Shown here in pieces: positions 1-7,597 of a stretch of 64,000 bases of DNA. Numbering within the stretch: position 1 is the stretch's first letter; each line of letters starts with the position of its first letter. The position numbers and the translations under genes were made by a program. The notes beneath the pieces were generated by a model. That model did no database searches and was not told the DNA's origin. It saw nothing but the letters and a program-made list of their open reading frames with translations. Source of the DNA: Pseudomonas parafulva (lineage in GTDB: Bacteria > Pseudomonadota > Gammaproteobacteria > Pseudomonadales > Pseudomonadaceae); assembly GCF_002021815.1 (NCBI RefSeq), contig NZ_CP019952.1, positions 1,333,001 to 1,397,000 of the forward strand. The letters run 5' to 3'.

Positions 1-668
1 TGGCGGATTACTTCAACTGGCCGTTGGACCGCATTCATGCGGTTCCCCTGGCCAGCTCGCCGCAGTTTCACCCCCGCAGCCCGCAGGCGCTCACACAAAC
101 GCTGGCGCGTCATGGTCTGGAACCTGGCGGCTACAGCCTGTTCGTGGGCACCATCGAGCCGCGCAAGAACATCGAGAACCTGCTCGACGCTTATGGTCGC
201 CTACCGCTTGCCCTGCGCCAACGCTGGCCGCTGATCCTCACCGGCTACCAAGGCTGGCGCAGCGAGGCCATCCACGCCCGCATCGCCCAGGCGCAGCAGC
301 AGGGCTGGGCCCGCTACCTGGGCTTCGCCCCCAGCGAAGACTTGCCGTTGCTGTTCGCCGGCGCCCGCCTGTTCACCTTCCCGTCGCACTACGAAGGCTT
401 TGGCCTGCCCGTGCTCGAAGCCATGAGCTCCGGCGTGCCGGTGGTGTGCTCCAACAGCTCTTCGCTGCCGGAAGTCGCTGGCAATGCAGCGCTCATGTGC
501 GCGCCCGACGACGTCGATGGCCTGACCGCACTGCTGCAACGCGGCCTGGAAGACGAAGCCTGGCGCGCCACGGCCATCGCCCAGGGCTTGCAGCATGCCG
601 GTGGTTTCTCGTGGGAGCGGTGTGCCCAAGGCACCCTTAAGGTGTATCAAGCGGTCAAGCAACGATGA
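1..668 (+). CDS. GT4-family glycosyltransferase, C-terminal part (WbpY-like)
   Basis: The reading frame is open to the left edge of the window, so the 5' end is missing; the first internal start (TTG at 24) is probably not the true start. What remains is the C-terminal nucleotide-sugar-binding Rossmann half of a GT-B glycosyltransferase: a 'FVGTIEPRKN' segment, then 'FPSHYEGFGLPVLEAMSSG', the EX7E-type motif of family GT4. It overlaps the next glycosyltransferase by 4 bp (ATGA), which indicates one operon with translational coupling. The order of two GT4 enzymes followed by epimerase, WbpL and WbpM suggests the WbpY position of A-band (D-rhamnan) LPS synthesis in Pseudomonas. The family call is firm; the exact sugar and linkage are inferred from context. 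Confidence 0.85.
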   Translation, partial: ADYFNWPLDRIHAVPLASSPQFHPRSPQALTQTLARHGLEPGGYSLFVGTIEPRKNIENLLDAYGRLPLALRQRWPLILTGYQGWRSEAIHARIAQAQQQGWARYLGFAPSEDLPLLFAGARLFTFPSHYEGFGLPVLEAMSSGVPVVCSNSSSLPEVAGNAALMCAPDDVDGLTALLQRGLEDEAWRATAIAQGLQHAGGFSWERCAQGTLKVYQAVKQR

Positions 669-1774
669 TCAAGGTCCTGCATTTTTTCAAAACCTATTAC
701 CCCGATTCCATGGGCGGTATCGAGCAGGTGATTTTCCAGATCGCCGAAGGCACCCAGGCCCACGGTATCGAGCCCGAGGTGCTGTACCTGAGCTCACGCG
801 GCGCTGCCCGCAACGAGCCGGTGGCCAACCACCTCACGCACCGCGCCAAGCTCGACCTGCATGTCGCCTCCACCGGCTTTTCGCTGTCGGCGTTCAAGGA
901 CTTTGCCGAACTGGCCCGCAAGGCCGATATCGTGCATTTCCACTTTCCCTGGCCGTACATGGACCTGGTGCACTTCGCTACCCGGCTGAACAAGCCGACC
1001 GTAGTCAGCTACCACTCCGACATCGTCAAGCAGAAGTGGCTGCTCAAGCTGTACCAGCCGCTGATGAACCGCTTTTTCTCCAGCGTCGACCGGGTTGTGG
1101 CGTCCTCGCCCAACTATGCGGCGCACAGCCCGGTATTGACCCAGTTCAAGGACAAGGTGTCGATCATCCCGTATGGTCTGGACCGGTCCACGTACCCAAA
1201 GGCCAGTGCCGAAAAGCTGGCGTACTGGCGGCAACGGTTAGGCGAACGGTTCTTCCTGTTCGTCGGGGCGCTGCGTTATTACAAGGGGCTGGACTACCTG
1301 CTGGAGGCCGCACGCATCAGCGGCTTGCCCGTGGTCATCATGGGTGGGGGTTTTCTGGAGCAGCAGCTGCGCCAGCAGGCCAGCGACGCGGGACTGAGCC
1401 AGGTGCAGTTCCTGGGTGGCTTGCCAGACGAAGACAAGGTGGCGCTGCTGGAACTGTGCTATGCCTTTACCTTCCCGTCGCACCTGCGCTCGGAGTCCTT
1501 CGGCATCTCGCTGCTGGAAGCGGCCATGTACGGCAAGCCGCTGATCTCCTGCGAAATGGGCTCCGGCACCACCTTCATCAACCTGGCCGACCAGACCGGG
1601 CTGGTGGTACCGCCGCGCGACGCACCGGCACTGGCCCAGGCCATGCAGCGGCTGTGGGACGACCCGGCCCAGGCCCAGGCCATGGGTGCCGCCGCCCAGC
1701 AGCGCTTCGAGCATGTCTTTACCGCATCGGCCATGGCCAATGCCTACGCCGAGCTTTATCGCGGCCTCTTGTAG
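665..1774 (+). CDS. GT4-family glycosyltransferase (WbpZ-like)
   Basis: This is a complete 369-residue GT-B glycosyltransferase. The N-terminal acceptor half begins 'MIKVLHFFKTYYP' with the glycine-rich 'SMGGIEQ' loop. The C-terminal donor half carries 'FLFVGALRYYKGLDYLLEAA' and the EX7E-like 'SESFGISLLEAAMYGKP' near residues 275-295. It starts at an ATG inside the stop of the previous gene (ATGA). It probably adds a mannose- or rhamnose-type sugar to a lipid-linked O-polysaccharide on the cytoplasmic face of the inner membrane. By position it matches WbpZ of A-band LPS clusters. Substrate specificity cannot be read from the sequence. Confidence 0.85.
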   Translation: MIKVLHFFKTYYPDSMGGIEQVIFQIAEGTQAHGIEPEVLYLSSRGAARNEPVANHLTHRAKLDLHVASTGFSLSAFKDFAELARKADIVHFHFPWPYMDLVHFATRLNKPTVVSYHSDIVKQKWLLKLYQPLMNRFFSSVDRVVASSPNYAAHSPVLTQFKDKVSIIPYGLDRSTYPKASAEKLAYWRQRLGERFFLFVGALRYYKGLDYLLEAARISGLPVVIMGGGFLEQQLRQQASDAGLSQVQFLGGLPDEDKVALLELCYAFTFPSHLRSESFGISLLEAAMYGKPLISCEMGSGTTFINLADQTGLVVPPRDAPALAQAMQRLWDDPAQAQAMGAAAQQRFEHVFTASAMANAYAELYRGLL

Positions 1775-1849
1775 CCCGGTCAGTCAGGCACAACGAGGGC
1801 GAAGATCGCCGCATGCCGGCCCTGCCGGCGTGAACCGAGAACGGATTTC

Positions 1850-2821
1850 ATGGAACGACGCACGCTATTGATCACTGGAGCCTCGGGCTTTGTCGGCAGC
1901 GCCCTGTGCCAGCGCTTGGCGACGGTCGAAGGCCTTACGCCGCGCGCCGCCTTGCGCCGCGGCAGCCCATTGCCTTTGGCGGGCATTGACGCGGTCACCG
2001 TTGCGGACCTTGGCGCCGATACTGACTGGCAAGCGGCACTTATCGATGTAGACGTCGTGGTGCACGCGGCAGCGCGCGTGCACGTGATGAAGGAAGCCGC
2101 CACCGACAGCCTGGCCGAATTTCGCCGTGTGAACGTGCAGGGTACGCTCAACCTGGCCCGCCAGGCGGCGGCTGCGGGCGTGCGCCGTTTCATTTTCATC
2201 AGCTCGGTCAAGGTCAATGGCGAAACCAGCCAGCCGGGCCAGCCCCTGCATGCCGACGATACCCCCGCGCCCCAGGACGCCTATGGCGTTTCCAAGCACG
2301 AGGCCGAGCAGGGGTTGCAGGCGGTAGCCGCCGAAACGGGCATGGAGGTCGTCGTCATCCGCCCAGTGCTGGTCTACGGCCCAGGCGTCAAGGCCAACTT
2401 CCTCAGCATGATGCGCTGGCTGGAGCGCGGCGTGCCCCTGCCGCTGGGGGCGGTACACAACCGTCGCAGCCTGGTCTCGTTGGGTAACCTGGTCGACTTG
2501 ATCATCACCTGCGTGGATGACCCTGCGGCCGCGGGCCAGACGTTCCTGGCCAGCGATGGCGAGGATGTATCCTTAAGCGAGTTGCTGCGGGCCCTTGGCC
2601 ATGCGTTAGGCCGTCCCGCCCGCCTGGTGCCGGTGCCAGCCGCGCTGTTGCAAACGGGTGCCGCGCTGCTGGGGCGCCGTGACTTGGCCCAGCGCCTGCT
2701 GGGCTCCCTCCAAGTGGACATCACCAAGAACCACCAGCTGCTGGGCTGGCGACCGCCCTACACCCTGGAGCAAGGCCTGGCCGCCACCGCCCGCGCCTTC
2801 AAGGAGAACCCCCGCCCATGA
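1850..2821 (+). CDS. NAD-dependent sugar epimerase/dehydratase (SDR family)
   Basis: This 323-residue extended SDR begins 'RTLLITGASGFVGSALC', with the GxxGxxG dinucleotide-binding motif at residues 9-15. The catalytic Tyr-Lys pair is in 'DAYGVSKHEAEQG', and a Ser of the 'FISSVKVNG' strand lies upstream. Such enzymes interconvert UDP- or GDP-sugars; in Pseudomonas O-antigen loci the gene before wbpL is commonly annotated as WbpV-like or UDP-glucose 4-epimerase-like. A purine-rich 'gagaacgga' precedes the ATG. Its stop overlaps the ATG of wbpL by 4 bp (ATGA at 2818), so the two are translationally coupled. The exact nucleotide sugar is unknown. Confidence 0.85.
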   Translation: MERRTLLITGASGFVGSALCQRLATVEGLTPRAALRRGSPLPLAGIDAVTVADLGADTDWQAALIDVDVVVHAAARVHVMKEAATDSLAEFRRVNVQGTLNLARQAAAAGVRRFIFISSVKVNGETSQPGQPLHADDTPAPQDAYGVSKHEAEQGLQAVAAETGMEVVVIRPVLVYGPGVKANFLSMMRWLERGVPLPLGAVHNRRSLVSLGNLVDLIITCVDDPAAAGQTFLASDGEDVSLSELLRALGHALGRPARLVPVPAALLQTGAALLGRRDLAQRLLGSLQVDITKNHQLLGWRPPYTLEQGLAATARAFKENPRP

Positions 2822-3822
2822 CCGCCATCCTCATCGTGGCAGGCATCGCCACCTGGCTGATGACGGCCGCACTGCGCCGCTACGCGTTGTCGCGCAGCCT
2901 GCTGGACATTCCCAATGCCCGCAGCTCACACACCTTGCCCACACCCCGTGGCGGCGGGGTGGCCTTCGTCGTGGCCTTCATGGCCGGCGTGCTGGTGCTG
3001 GGCTGGGCAGGGTATGTGGCGCCGTCGGTGCTGGTGGGTATCCTCGGGGCAGGGGGCCTGGTGGCCGTGATTGGGTTCATGGACGACCACGGGCACATCG
3101 CCGCGCGCTGGCGCCTGCTGGGCCACTTTGCTGCAGCCGCCTGGGGGCTGGCCTGGCTGGGCGGCCTGCCGCCAATCAGCGTGTTCGGCTGGCCGTTGCA
3201 TGCCCTGTGGCTAGCTGCGCCGCTGGGGCTGCTGTACCTGGTCTGGCTGCTGAACCTCTACAATTTCATGGACGGCATCGATGGCATTGCCAGCATCGAA
3301 GCCATTTGTGTGTGCCTGGGTGGCACCGTGCTGTTCTGGCTGGCGGGTGCGCCGGGTGCTGCGTGGCTGCCGCTGCTGCTGGCCGCCACCGTCACCGGTT
3401 TCCTGATCTGGAACTTCCCGCCGGCGCGTATCTTCATGGGTGATGCCGGCAGCGGTTTTCTCGGCATCGTGCTGGGTTTGCTGGCAATCGTGGCAGGTTG
3501 GATAGATCCGCTACTCTTCTGGGGGTGGTTAATACTTCTGGGTGTGTTCGTGGTGGACGCTACCTTCACCTTGGCGCGCCGTTTGCTACGCGGTGAAAGG
3601 GTCTACGAAGCACACCGCAGCCATGCCTACCAGTACGCCTCGCGGCGCCACGGTCGCCACCGGCCGGTAAGCCTGGCGGTGGCGGCCATCAACCTGGGCT
3701 GGCTGCTGCCCGTCGCGTTGGTCGTGGTGGTGCTCAAACTGGATGGGGCAACCGGAACCTTGGTGGCCTATGCCCCTCTGATACTGTTGGCAATTGCCTA
3801 CCGGGCAGGGGAGAAGGAATAG
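2818..3822 (+). CDS. wbpL: Undecaprenyl-phosphate sugar-phosphate transferase WbpL
   Basis: This 334-residue polytopic membrane protein belongs to the MraY/WecA (glycosyltransferase 4) superfamily. It has roughly ten hydrophobic segments and the family loops 'GFMDDHGHI', 'NFMDGIDGIASIE' (the DGxDG acidic motif) and 'IFMGDAGSGFLG', plus the late histidine-rich 'HRSHAYQYASRRHGRH' loop typical of WecA/WbpL. It would transfer a HexNAc-1-phosphate from UDP-sugar to undecaprenyl phosphate and so start O-antigen or A-band chains at the inner membrane. It is coupled to the epimerase upstream and lies 102 bp before wbpM, the conserved Pseudomonas arrangement. Confidence 0.9.
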   Translation: MTAILIVAGIATWLMTAALRRYALSRSLLDIPNARSSHTLPTPRGGGVAFVVAFMAGVLVLGWAGYVAPSVLVGILGAGGLVAVIGFMDDHGHIAARWRLLGHFAAAAWGLAWLGGLPPISVFGWPLHALWLAAPLGLLYLVWLLNLYNFMDGIDGIASIEAICVCLGGTVLFWLAGAPGAAWLPLLLAATVTGFLIWNFPPARIFMGDAGSGFLGIVLGLLAIVAGWIDPLLFWGWLILLGVFVVDATFTLARRLLRGERVYEAHRSHAYQYASRRHGRHRPVSLAVAAINLGWLLPVALVVVVLKLDGATGTLVAYAPLILLAIAYRAGEKE

Positions 3823-3924
3823 CATGCTCCAGCAAGGCAGGCGCAATCAGGGTTGTACAGGGCTGTATGTTCGGCAGTCGCTCTGGTCATTTTCACAATT
3901 TGGCGTAGCCATGAGGAAAACCGG

Positions 3925-5943
3925 ATGAGCAACGCAAAGAACGACAGGCTACGGCAGTTTCTGGTCACCCTGTCACGCCGGCAGAAACGCCTCATCCAGG
4001 TCTGCACGGACATTGTCCTTATCTGGTTCGCCTTGTGGTTGTCGTTCATCGTGCGGCTGGGCGTGGAGGAAATGTACAACCCCATCGTCGAGCACACCTG
4101 GCTGTTCATGGCCGCGCCGTGCGTGGCTATTCCCTTGTTCATCCGCTTTGGCATGTACCGGGCGGTGATGCGCTACTTCGGCAACGATGCGCTGGTGGCG
4201 ATCATCAAGGCGGTGACCCTGTCTTCGCTCATCCTGGCAGTGGTGGTGTACTGGTACAGCAACCACGAGGCCGTGGTACCGCGCTCGACCATCTTCAACT
4301 ACTGGTGGTTGAGCATGGTGATCATCGGTGGCTTGCGCCTGATCATGCGCCAGTATTTTCTGGGCGACTGGTTCACCGGCGCCCATCAGATCCCTTTCGC
4401 CAACCGCGACGACGGGCAAATCAAGGTAGCTATCTATGGCGCAGGTACCGCCGGCAACCAGTTGCTGGCGGCGCTGCGCATGGGCCGTGTGATGCGCCCG
4501 GTGGCCTTCCTCGACGATGACGGCGACCTGGCCAACCGGGTCATTTCCGGGTTGCAGGTGTACAAGCCCAAGCACTTGCAGCAGATGCTCAAGGAAACCG
4601 GCGCCCAGGAGGTGTTGCTGGCACTGCCCTCGGCCACCCGCGCGCGGCGCCGGGAAATTCTCGCCCTGCTCGAACCGTACCCGCTGCACGTGCGAAGCGT
4701 GCCGGCCTTTGCCGACCTGGCCACTGGCCGGGTGAAGGTGGACGATATCCAGGACGTGGACATTGCCGACTTGCTGGGCCGCGACCCGGTGCCCGCGCAG
4801 GAAGGCTTGCTGGAGCGCTGCATTCACAAGCAGGTGGTGCTGGTGACCGGTGCCGGTGGCTCCATTGGCGCCGAGCTGTGCCGGCAGATCATCGGCCTTG
4901 GGCCCAAGACCTTGCTGCTGCTGGACCATGCCGAGTTCAACCTGTACAGCATTCTCAGCGAGCTGGAGCAGCGCGTGGCCCGGGAGTCGCTGTCGGTGCA
5001 GCTGCTGCCGATCCTGGGCTCGGTGCGCAACCAGCAGCATCTAGTCGATGTGATGAGCACCTGGCGTGTGGATACCGTCTACCATGCCGCCGCCTACAAG
5101 CATGTGCCCATGGTCGAGCACAACATCGCCGAAGGCATTCTCAACAACGTCTACGGCACTTTGTGCACGGCCCAGGCGGCGTTGCAGACCGGGGTGGCCA
5201 ACTTCGTGCTTATCTCCACCGACAAGGCCGTGCGCCCGACCAATGTAATGGGCAGCACCAAGCGTTTGTCCGAGTTGATCCTGCAGGCGCTTAGCCGGGA
5301 AGCGGCGCCGGTGCTGTATGGCGATTGCAACAAGATCGCGCGGGTGAACAAGACCCGCTTCACCATGGTGCGTTTCGGCAATGTGCTGGGCTCGTCCGGT
5401 TCGGTGATCCCGTTGTTCCACCAGCAGATCAAGACGGGTGGCCCGCTGACCGTTACCCACCCGAAGATCACGCGTTACTTCATGACCATCCCGGAGGCGG
5501 CGCAACTGGTGGTGCAGGCCGGGGCCATGGGGCAGGGTGGGGATGTGTTCGTGCTGGACATGGGCGAGCCGGTGCGCATCGTCGAGCTGGCGGAGAAGAT
5601 GATTCACCTCTCGGGCTTGAGCGTGCGCAGCTCCTCCAACCCCCAGGGCGACATCGCCATCGAATTTACGGGGTTGCGGCCGGGTGAGAAGTTGTACGAG
5701 GAGCTGCTGATCGGCGACGACGTATCGCCCACCGCGCACCCGATGATCATGGCGGCCAATGAGGACTATCTGGCGTGGGAGCGGTTGCGCGAAGGGCTGA
5801 CGCTGTTGTTGGCGGCGGTGGCCGAAGACGACTTCACCCGCGTGCGGCAGTTGCTGCGCGAGATGGTGAACGGCTATTCGCCCCAGGGCGATATCGTGGA
5901 CTGGGTTTACTTGCAGCGTCGCCAGGGGCCGGTGGAGCGGTAA
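3925..5943 (+). CDS. wbpM: UDP-N-acetylglucosamine 4,6-dehydratase WbpM
   Basis: I chose the ATG at 3925 because 'gaggaa' lies about 8 bases upstream; the frame runs open to an ATG at 3853 without a good site. The protein of 672 residues has four N-terminal membrane segments (to about residue 125). A first Rossmann domain follows with 'AIYGAGTAGNQLL', then the catalytic SDR domain with 'LVTGAGGSIGAELCRQ'. The catalytic pair is Met-x-x-x-Lys ('NVMGSTKR') instead of Tyr-x-x-x-Lys, a known property of WbpM-type large dehydratases. The product makes the UDP-4-keto-6-deoxy precursor of QuiNAc/FucNAc-type O-antigen sugars. Length agrees with P. aeruginosa WbpM (about 665). The operon appears to end here. 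Confidence 0.94.
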   Translation: MSNAKNDRLRQFLVTLSRRQKRLIQVCTDIVLIWFALWLSFIVRLGVEEMYNPIVEHTWLFMAAPCVAIPLFIRFGMYRAVMRYFGNDALVAIIKAVTLSSLILAVVVYWYSNHEAVVPRSTIFNYWWLSMVIIGGLRLIMRQYFLGDWFTGAHQIPFANRDDGQIKVAIYGAGTAGNQLLAALRMGRVMRPVAFLDDDGDLANRVISGLQVYKPKHLQQMLKETGAQEVLLALPSATRARRREILALLEPYPLHVRSVPAFADLATGRVKVDDIQDVDIADLLGRDPVPAQEGLLERCIHKQVVLVTGAGGSIGAELCRQIIGLGPKTLLLLDHAEFNLYSILSELEQRVARESLSVQLLPILGSVRNQQHLVDVMSTWRVDTVYHAAAYKHVPMVEHNIAEGILNNVYGTLCTAQAALQTGVANFVLISTDKAVRPTNVMGSTKRLSELILQALSREAAPVLYGDCNKIARVNKTRFTMVRFGNVLGSSGSVIPLFHQQIKTGGPLTVTHPKITRYFMTIPEAAQLVVQAGAMGQGGDVFVLDMGEPVRIVELAEKMIHLSGLSVRSSSNPQGDIAIEFTGLRPGEKLYEELLIGDDVSPTAHPMIMAANEDYLAWERLREGLTLLLAAVAEDDFTRVRQLLREMVNGYSPQGDIVDWVYLQRRQGPVER

Positions 5944-6026
5944 GTGCTTGGCCTGCCTATTGGGTTTGGCGCTCGAGGGGGTGGTCGTGCCTTTGCAGCC
6001 ATCGCTATTGATGTGCGGACTGATAC

Positions 6027-6143
6027 CCTGGGGCCGCTTTGCGGCCCATCGCGGCGCGAGGCCGCTCCCACAGGTGCGATTAGGCCTGTGCTTCACGCCG
6101 TGTTATCGCCTGCCTAGCACCGCATTTGAAAGCTCCCACCTCC
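6027..6143. repeat. REP palindrome plus remnant of the 155-bp repeat unit
   Basis: A REP palindrome ('ggggccgctttgcggccc' with flanking 'gccgctccca') is followed by about 75 bp nearly identical to the tail of the 155-bp units found to the right of the IS element ('ggtgcgattaggcctgtgct' through 'gcatttgaaagctcccacctcc'). The tail stops exactly at the left inverted repeat of the IS, so this is the left-hand remnant of the tandem array the IS now interrupts. Confidence 0.85.
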
Positions 6144-6168
6144 TGAGCTGCGCCCCAAATGTTGGACA
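6144..6168 (+). repeat. Left terminal inverted repeat of the IS3-family element
   Basis: Twenty-five bases that are the exact reverse complement of 7566-7590. They begin with TGAGCTG and define the left end of the element. Confidence 0.93.
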
Positions 6169-6190
6169 TCCGTCCACTTTTGGGGTTTTT

Positions 6191-6724
6191 ATGCGCAGGT
6201 ATTCAAAGCAGTTCAAGCTGTCAGCCATTCAGGCCTTTCTTGATCGCGGGTATGGCTTTCGCCATGTTGCCGCACAGTTCCAAATGGATCCGACGCTCCT
6301 TCGTCGCTGGGTCGCGGCCTACCGTACGCACGGTCAGGCCAGTCTGGAGAAAACAGGCCGCCATTACAGCGCCGAGTTCAAGCTCGCTGTTCTTCATCAT
6401 AAATGGCGCGAAGACCTTTCGTTGCGTGCCACGTCAGCGCTTTACAACCTCGGCAATTCCACACTGGTTCGCAGTTGGGAGGAACAGTATTACAGTGGCG
6501 GACATCAACCCCGACCGCCCCGTAAGAAGCCAGTGATTACCGCGATGCCTAAAGCACCCAGCAAGTCTGAAGACGTTTCATCCACGCCTACTGAGCAACT
6601 CACTCGTGAGCAGTTGCTGACAAGGCTAGCCCAGCTCGAAGCGGAGAACGCCTATCTAAAAAAGCTCGAGGAGCTAGACGAGGAGAAGGCGAAGAAGAAG
6701 ATAGCCAGGAAAAAACCCGGCTAG
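6191..6724 (+). CDS. IS3-family transposase OrfA (HTH protein)
   Basis: This 177-residue protein contains two consecutive helix-turn-helix regions ('FLDRGYGFRHVAAQFQ' at about 16-31 and a second around residues 65-95 with 'LRATSALYNLGN'), which bind the IS ends. Near the C-terminus is a leucine-zipper-like coiled coil (about 137-162, with 'LLTRLAQLEAENAYLKKL'), followed by a Lys/Glu-rich tail. The ATG at 6191 lies 22 bp inside the left inverted repeat; the same frame is open upstream but runs through the IR and REP sequence, so earlier starts were rejected. The gene ends 'KKPG' just after an A6 tract where ribosomes can slip into orfB. Confidence 0.92.
   Translation: MRRYSKQFKLSAIQAFLDRGYGFRHVAAQFQMDPTLLRRWVAAYRTHGQASLEKTGRHYSAEFKLAVLHHKWREDLSLRATSALYNLGNSTLVRSWEEQYYSGGHQPRPPRKKPVITAMPKAPSKSEDVSSTPTEQLTREQLLTRLAQLEAENAYLKKLEELDEEKAKKKIARKKPG
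6709..6716 (+). other. Probable -1 programmed ribosomal frameshift site (A6 tract)
   Basis: The last codons of orfA read through G-AAAAAA-C with zero-frame codons AAA (6710) and AAA (6713), eight bases before the orfA stop at 6722. A -1 slip here enters an open frame encoding 'KTRLVAALRKLYPLAWLLK', the classic N-terminal stretch of IS3 OrfB, and continues without a stop into orfB. This is how IS3-family elements make the OrfAB transposase. The stimulatory RNA structure was not modelled. Confidence 0.75.
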
Positions 6725-6777
6725 TCGCGGCGCTACGTAAGCTTTACCCGCTTGCCTGGCTGCTCAAAGCAGCTCAT

Positions 6778-7560
6778 TTGTCGCGCAGCACTTATTATTA
6801 CCAGCTCGGCGTGCTCGAGGCTGGGGATCGGTGTGCCTCGCTCAAAACGTTGATACAAGACATCAGCCACCGGCACCGCGGCCGCTACGGGTATCGGCGA
6901 GTCACCTCTACGCTGCGTAGCGAAGGGCAATCGGTTAACAGTAAGAAGGTACGCCGTCTGATGGCCGAACTGGACCTGAAATGTACAGTGCGCCCCAAGA
7001 GGTACAAATCTTATCGGGGGCTAATGGGCGAAGCCGCCCCCAACATCCTTAAGCGCGACTTCCGCGCAGACCAGCCAAATCAAAAGTGGGTAACGGATGT
7101 TACCGAGTTCAAAGTGGCAGGTGAGAAGCTATACCTTTCTCCGATCATGGATCTTTATAACGGCGAGATCGTTGCCTATCGTACCGACTCCCGACCCCGA
7201 TTTACCTTGGTAGGCGAAATGTTGGAGACAGCAATCAATAGGCTACCAGCTAACAGCCGGCCGCTCTTGCACTCAGATCAAGGCTGGCATTATCGATACC
7301 CTGACTACTGCAAGCGGTTGAAAGAAGCAGGGCTTGAACAGAGCATGTCACGCAAGGGCAACTGCCTGGACAACGCGGCGATGGAAAGCTTTTTTGGGAC
7401 GCTCAAATCGGAGTACTTCCACCGTGAGCGCTTCGCAAGCGTGGCTGAGCTTAAGGCGGGGTTGGATGAATACATCCATTATTACAACCATGATCGAATC
7501 AAAATGAAGCTCAACGGCCTGAGCCCTGTGGCTTACAGGACTCAGGCTGAGATAGGCTAA
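6778..7560 (+). CDS. IS3-family transposase OrfB (DDE integrase domain)
   Basis: The catalytic half of the transposase; 260 residues counted from a TTG, but the frame is open upstream to the A6 slip site, so the functional product is probably the OrfAB fusion. An 'HTH_21'-type region ('HRGRYGYRRVTSTLR') precedes the rve-type RNase H core. The catalytic triad is complete: D107 in 'WVTDVTEF', D167 in 'LLHSDQGWHY' and E203 in 'AAMESFFGTLKSE', with the DD(35)E spacing of this family. The C-terminal 'YNHDRIKMKLNGLSPVAYR' is also typical. There is no internal stop, so the element could be active. Confidence 0.93.
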   Translation: MSRSTYYYQLGVLEAGDRCASLKTLIQDISHRHRGRYGYRRVTSTLRSEGQSVNSKKVRRLMAELDLKCTVRPKRYKSYRGLMGEAAPNILKRDFRADQPNQKWVTDVTEFKVAGEKLYLSPIMDLYNGEIVAYRTDSRPRFTLVGEMLETAINRLPANSRPLLHSDQGWHYRYPDYCKRLKEAGLEQSMSRKGNCLDNAAMESFFGTLKSEYFHRERFASVAELKAGLDEYIHYYNHDRIKMKLNGLSPVAYRTQAEIG

Positions 7561-7565
7561 CCAAC

Positions 7566-7590
7566 TGTCCAACATTTGGGGCGCAGCTCA
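7566..7590 (-). repeat. Right terminal inverted repeat of the IS3-family element
   Basis: Exact reverse complement of 6144-6168, ending in ...CAGCTCA. It begins 5 bp after the orfB stop. Confidence 0.93.
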
Positions 7591-7597
7591 GAATCCT

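Larger units (their letters stand above)
6144..7590 (+). mobile_element. Complete IS3-family insertion sequence (IS150-like group)
   Basis: The 1447-bp element is bounded by perfect 25-bp terminal inverted repeats starting TGAGCTGCGCC and ending GGCGCAGCTCA (5'-TG...CA-3'). It carries the two consecutive, partly overlapping frames typical of IS3: orfA (HTH) and orfB (DDE integrase), the second in the -1 frame. Both frames are intact, and base composition is visibly less G+C-rich than the neighbours, indicating acquisition. It sits inside the REP-containing 155-bp repeat array. The flanks ('cacctcc' left, 'gaatcct' right) show no matching 3-4 bp target duplication. Subgroup assignment (IS150 rather than IS3 proper) is from the long two-HTH OrfA. 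Confidence 0.93.
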
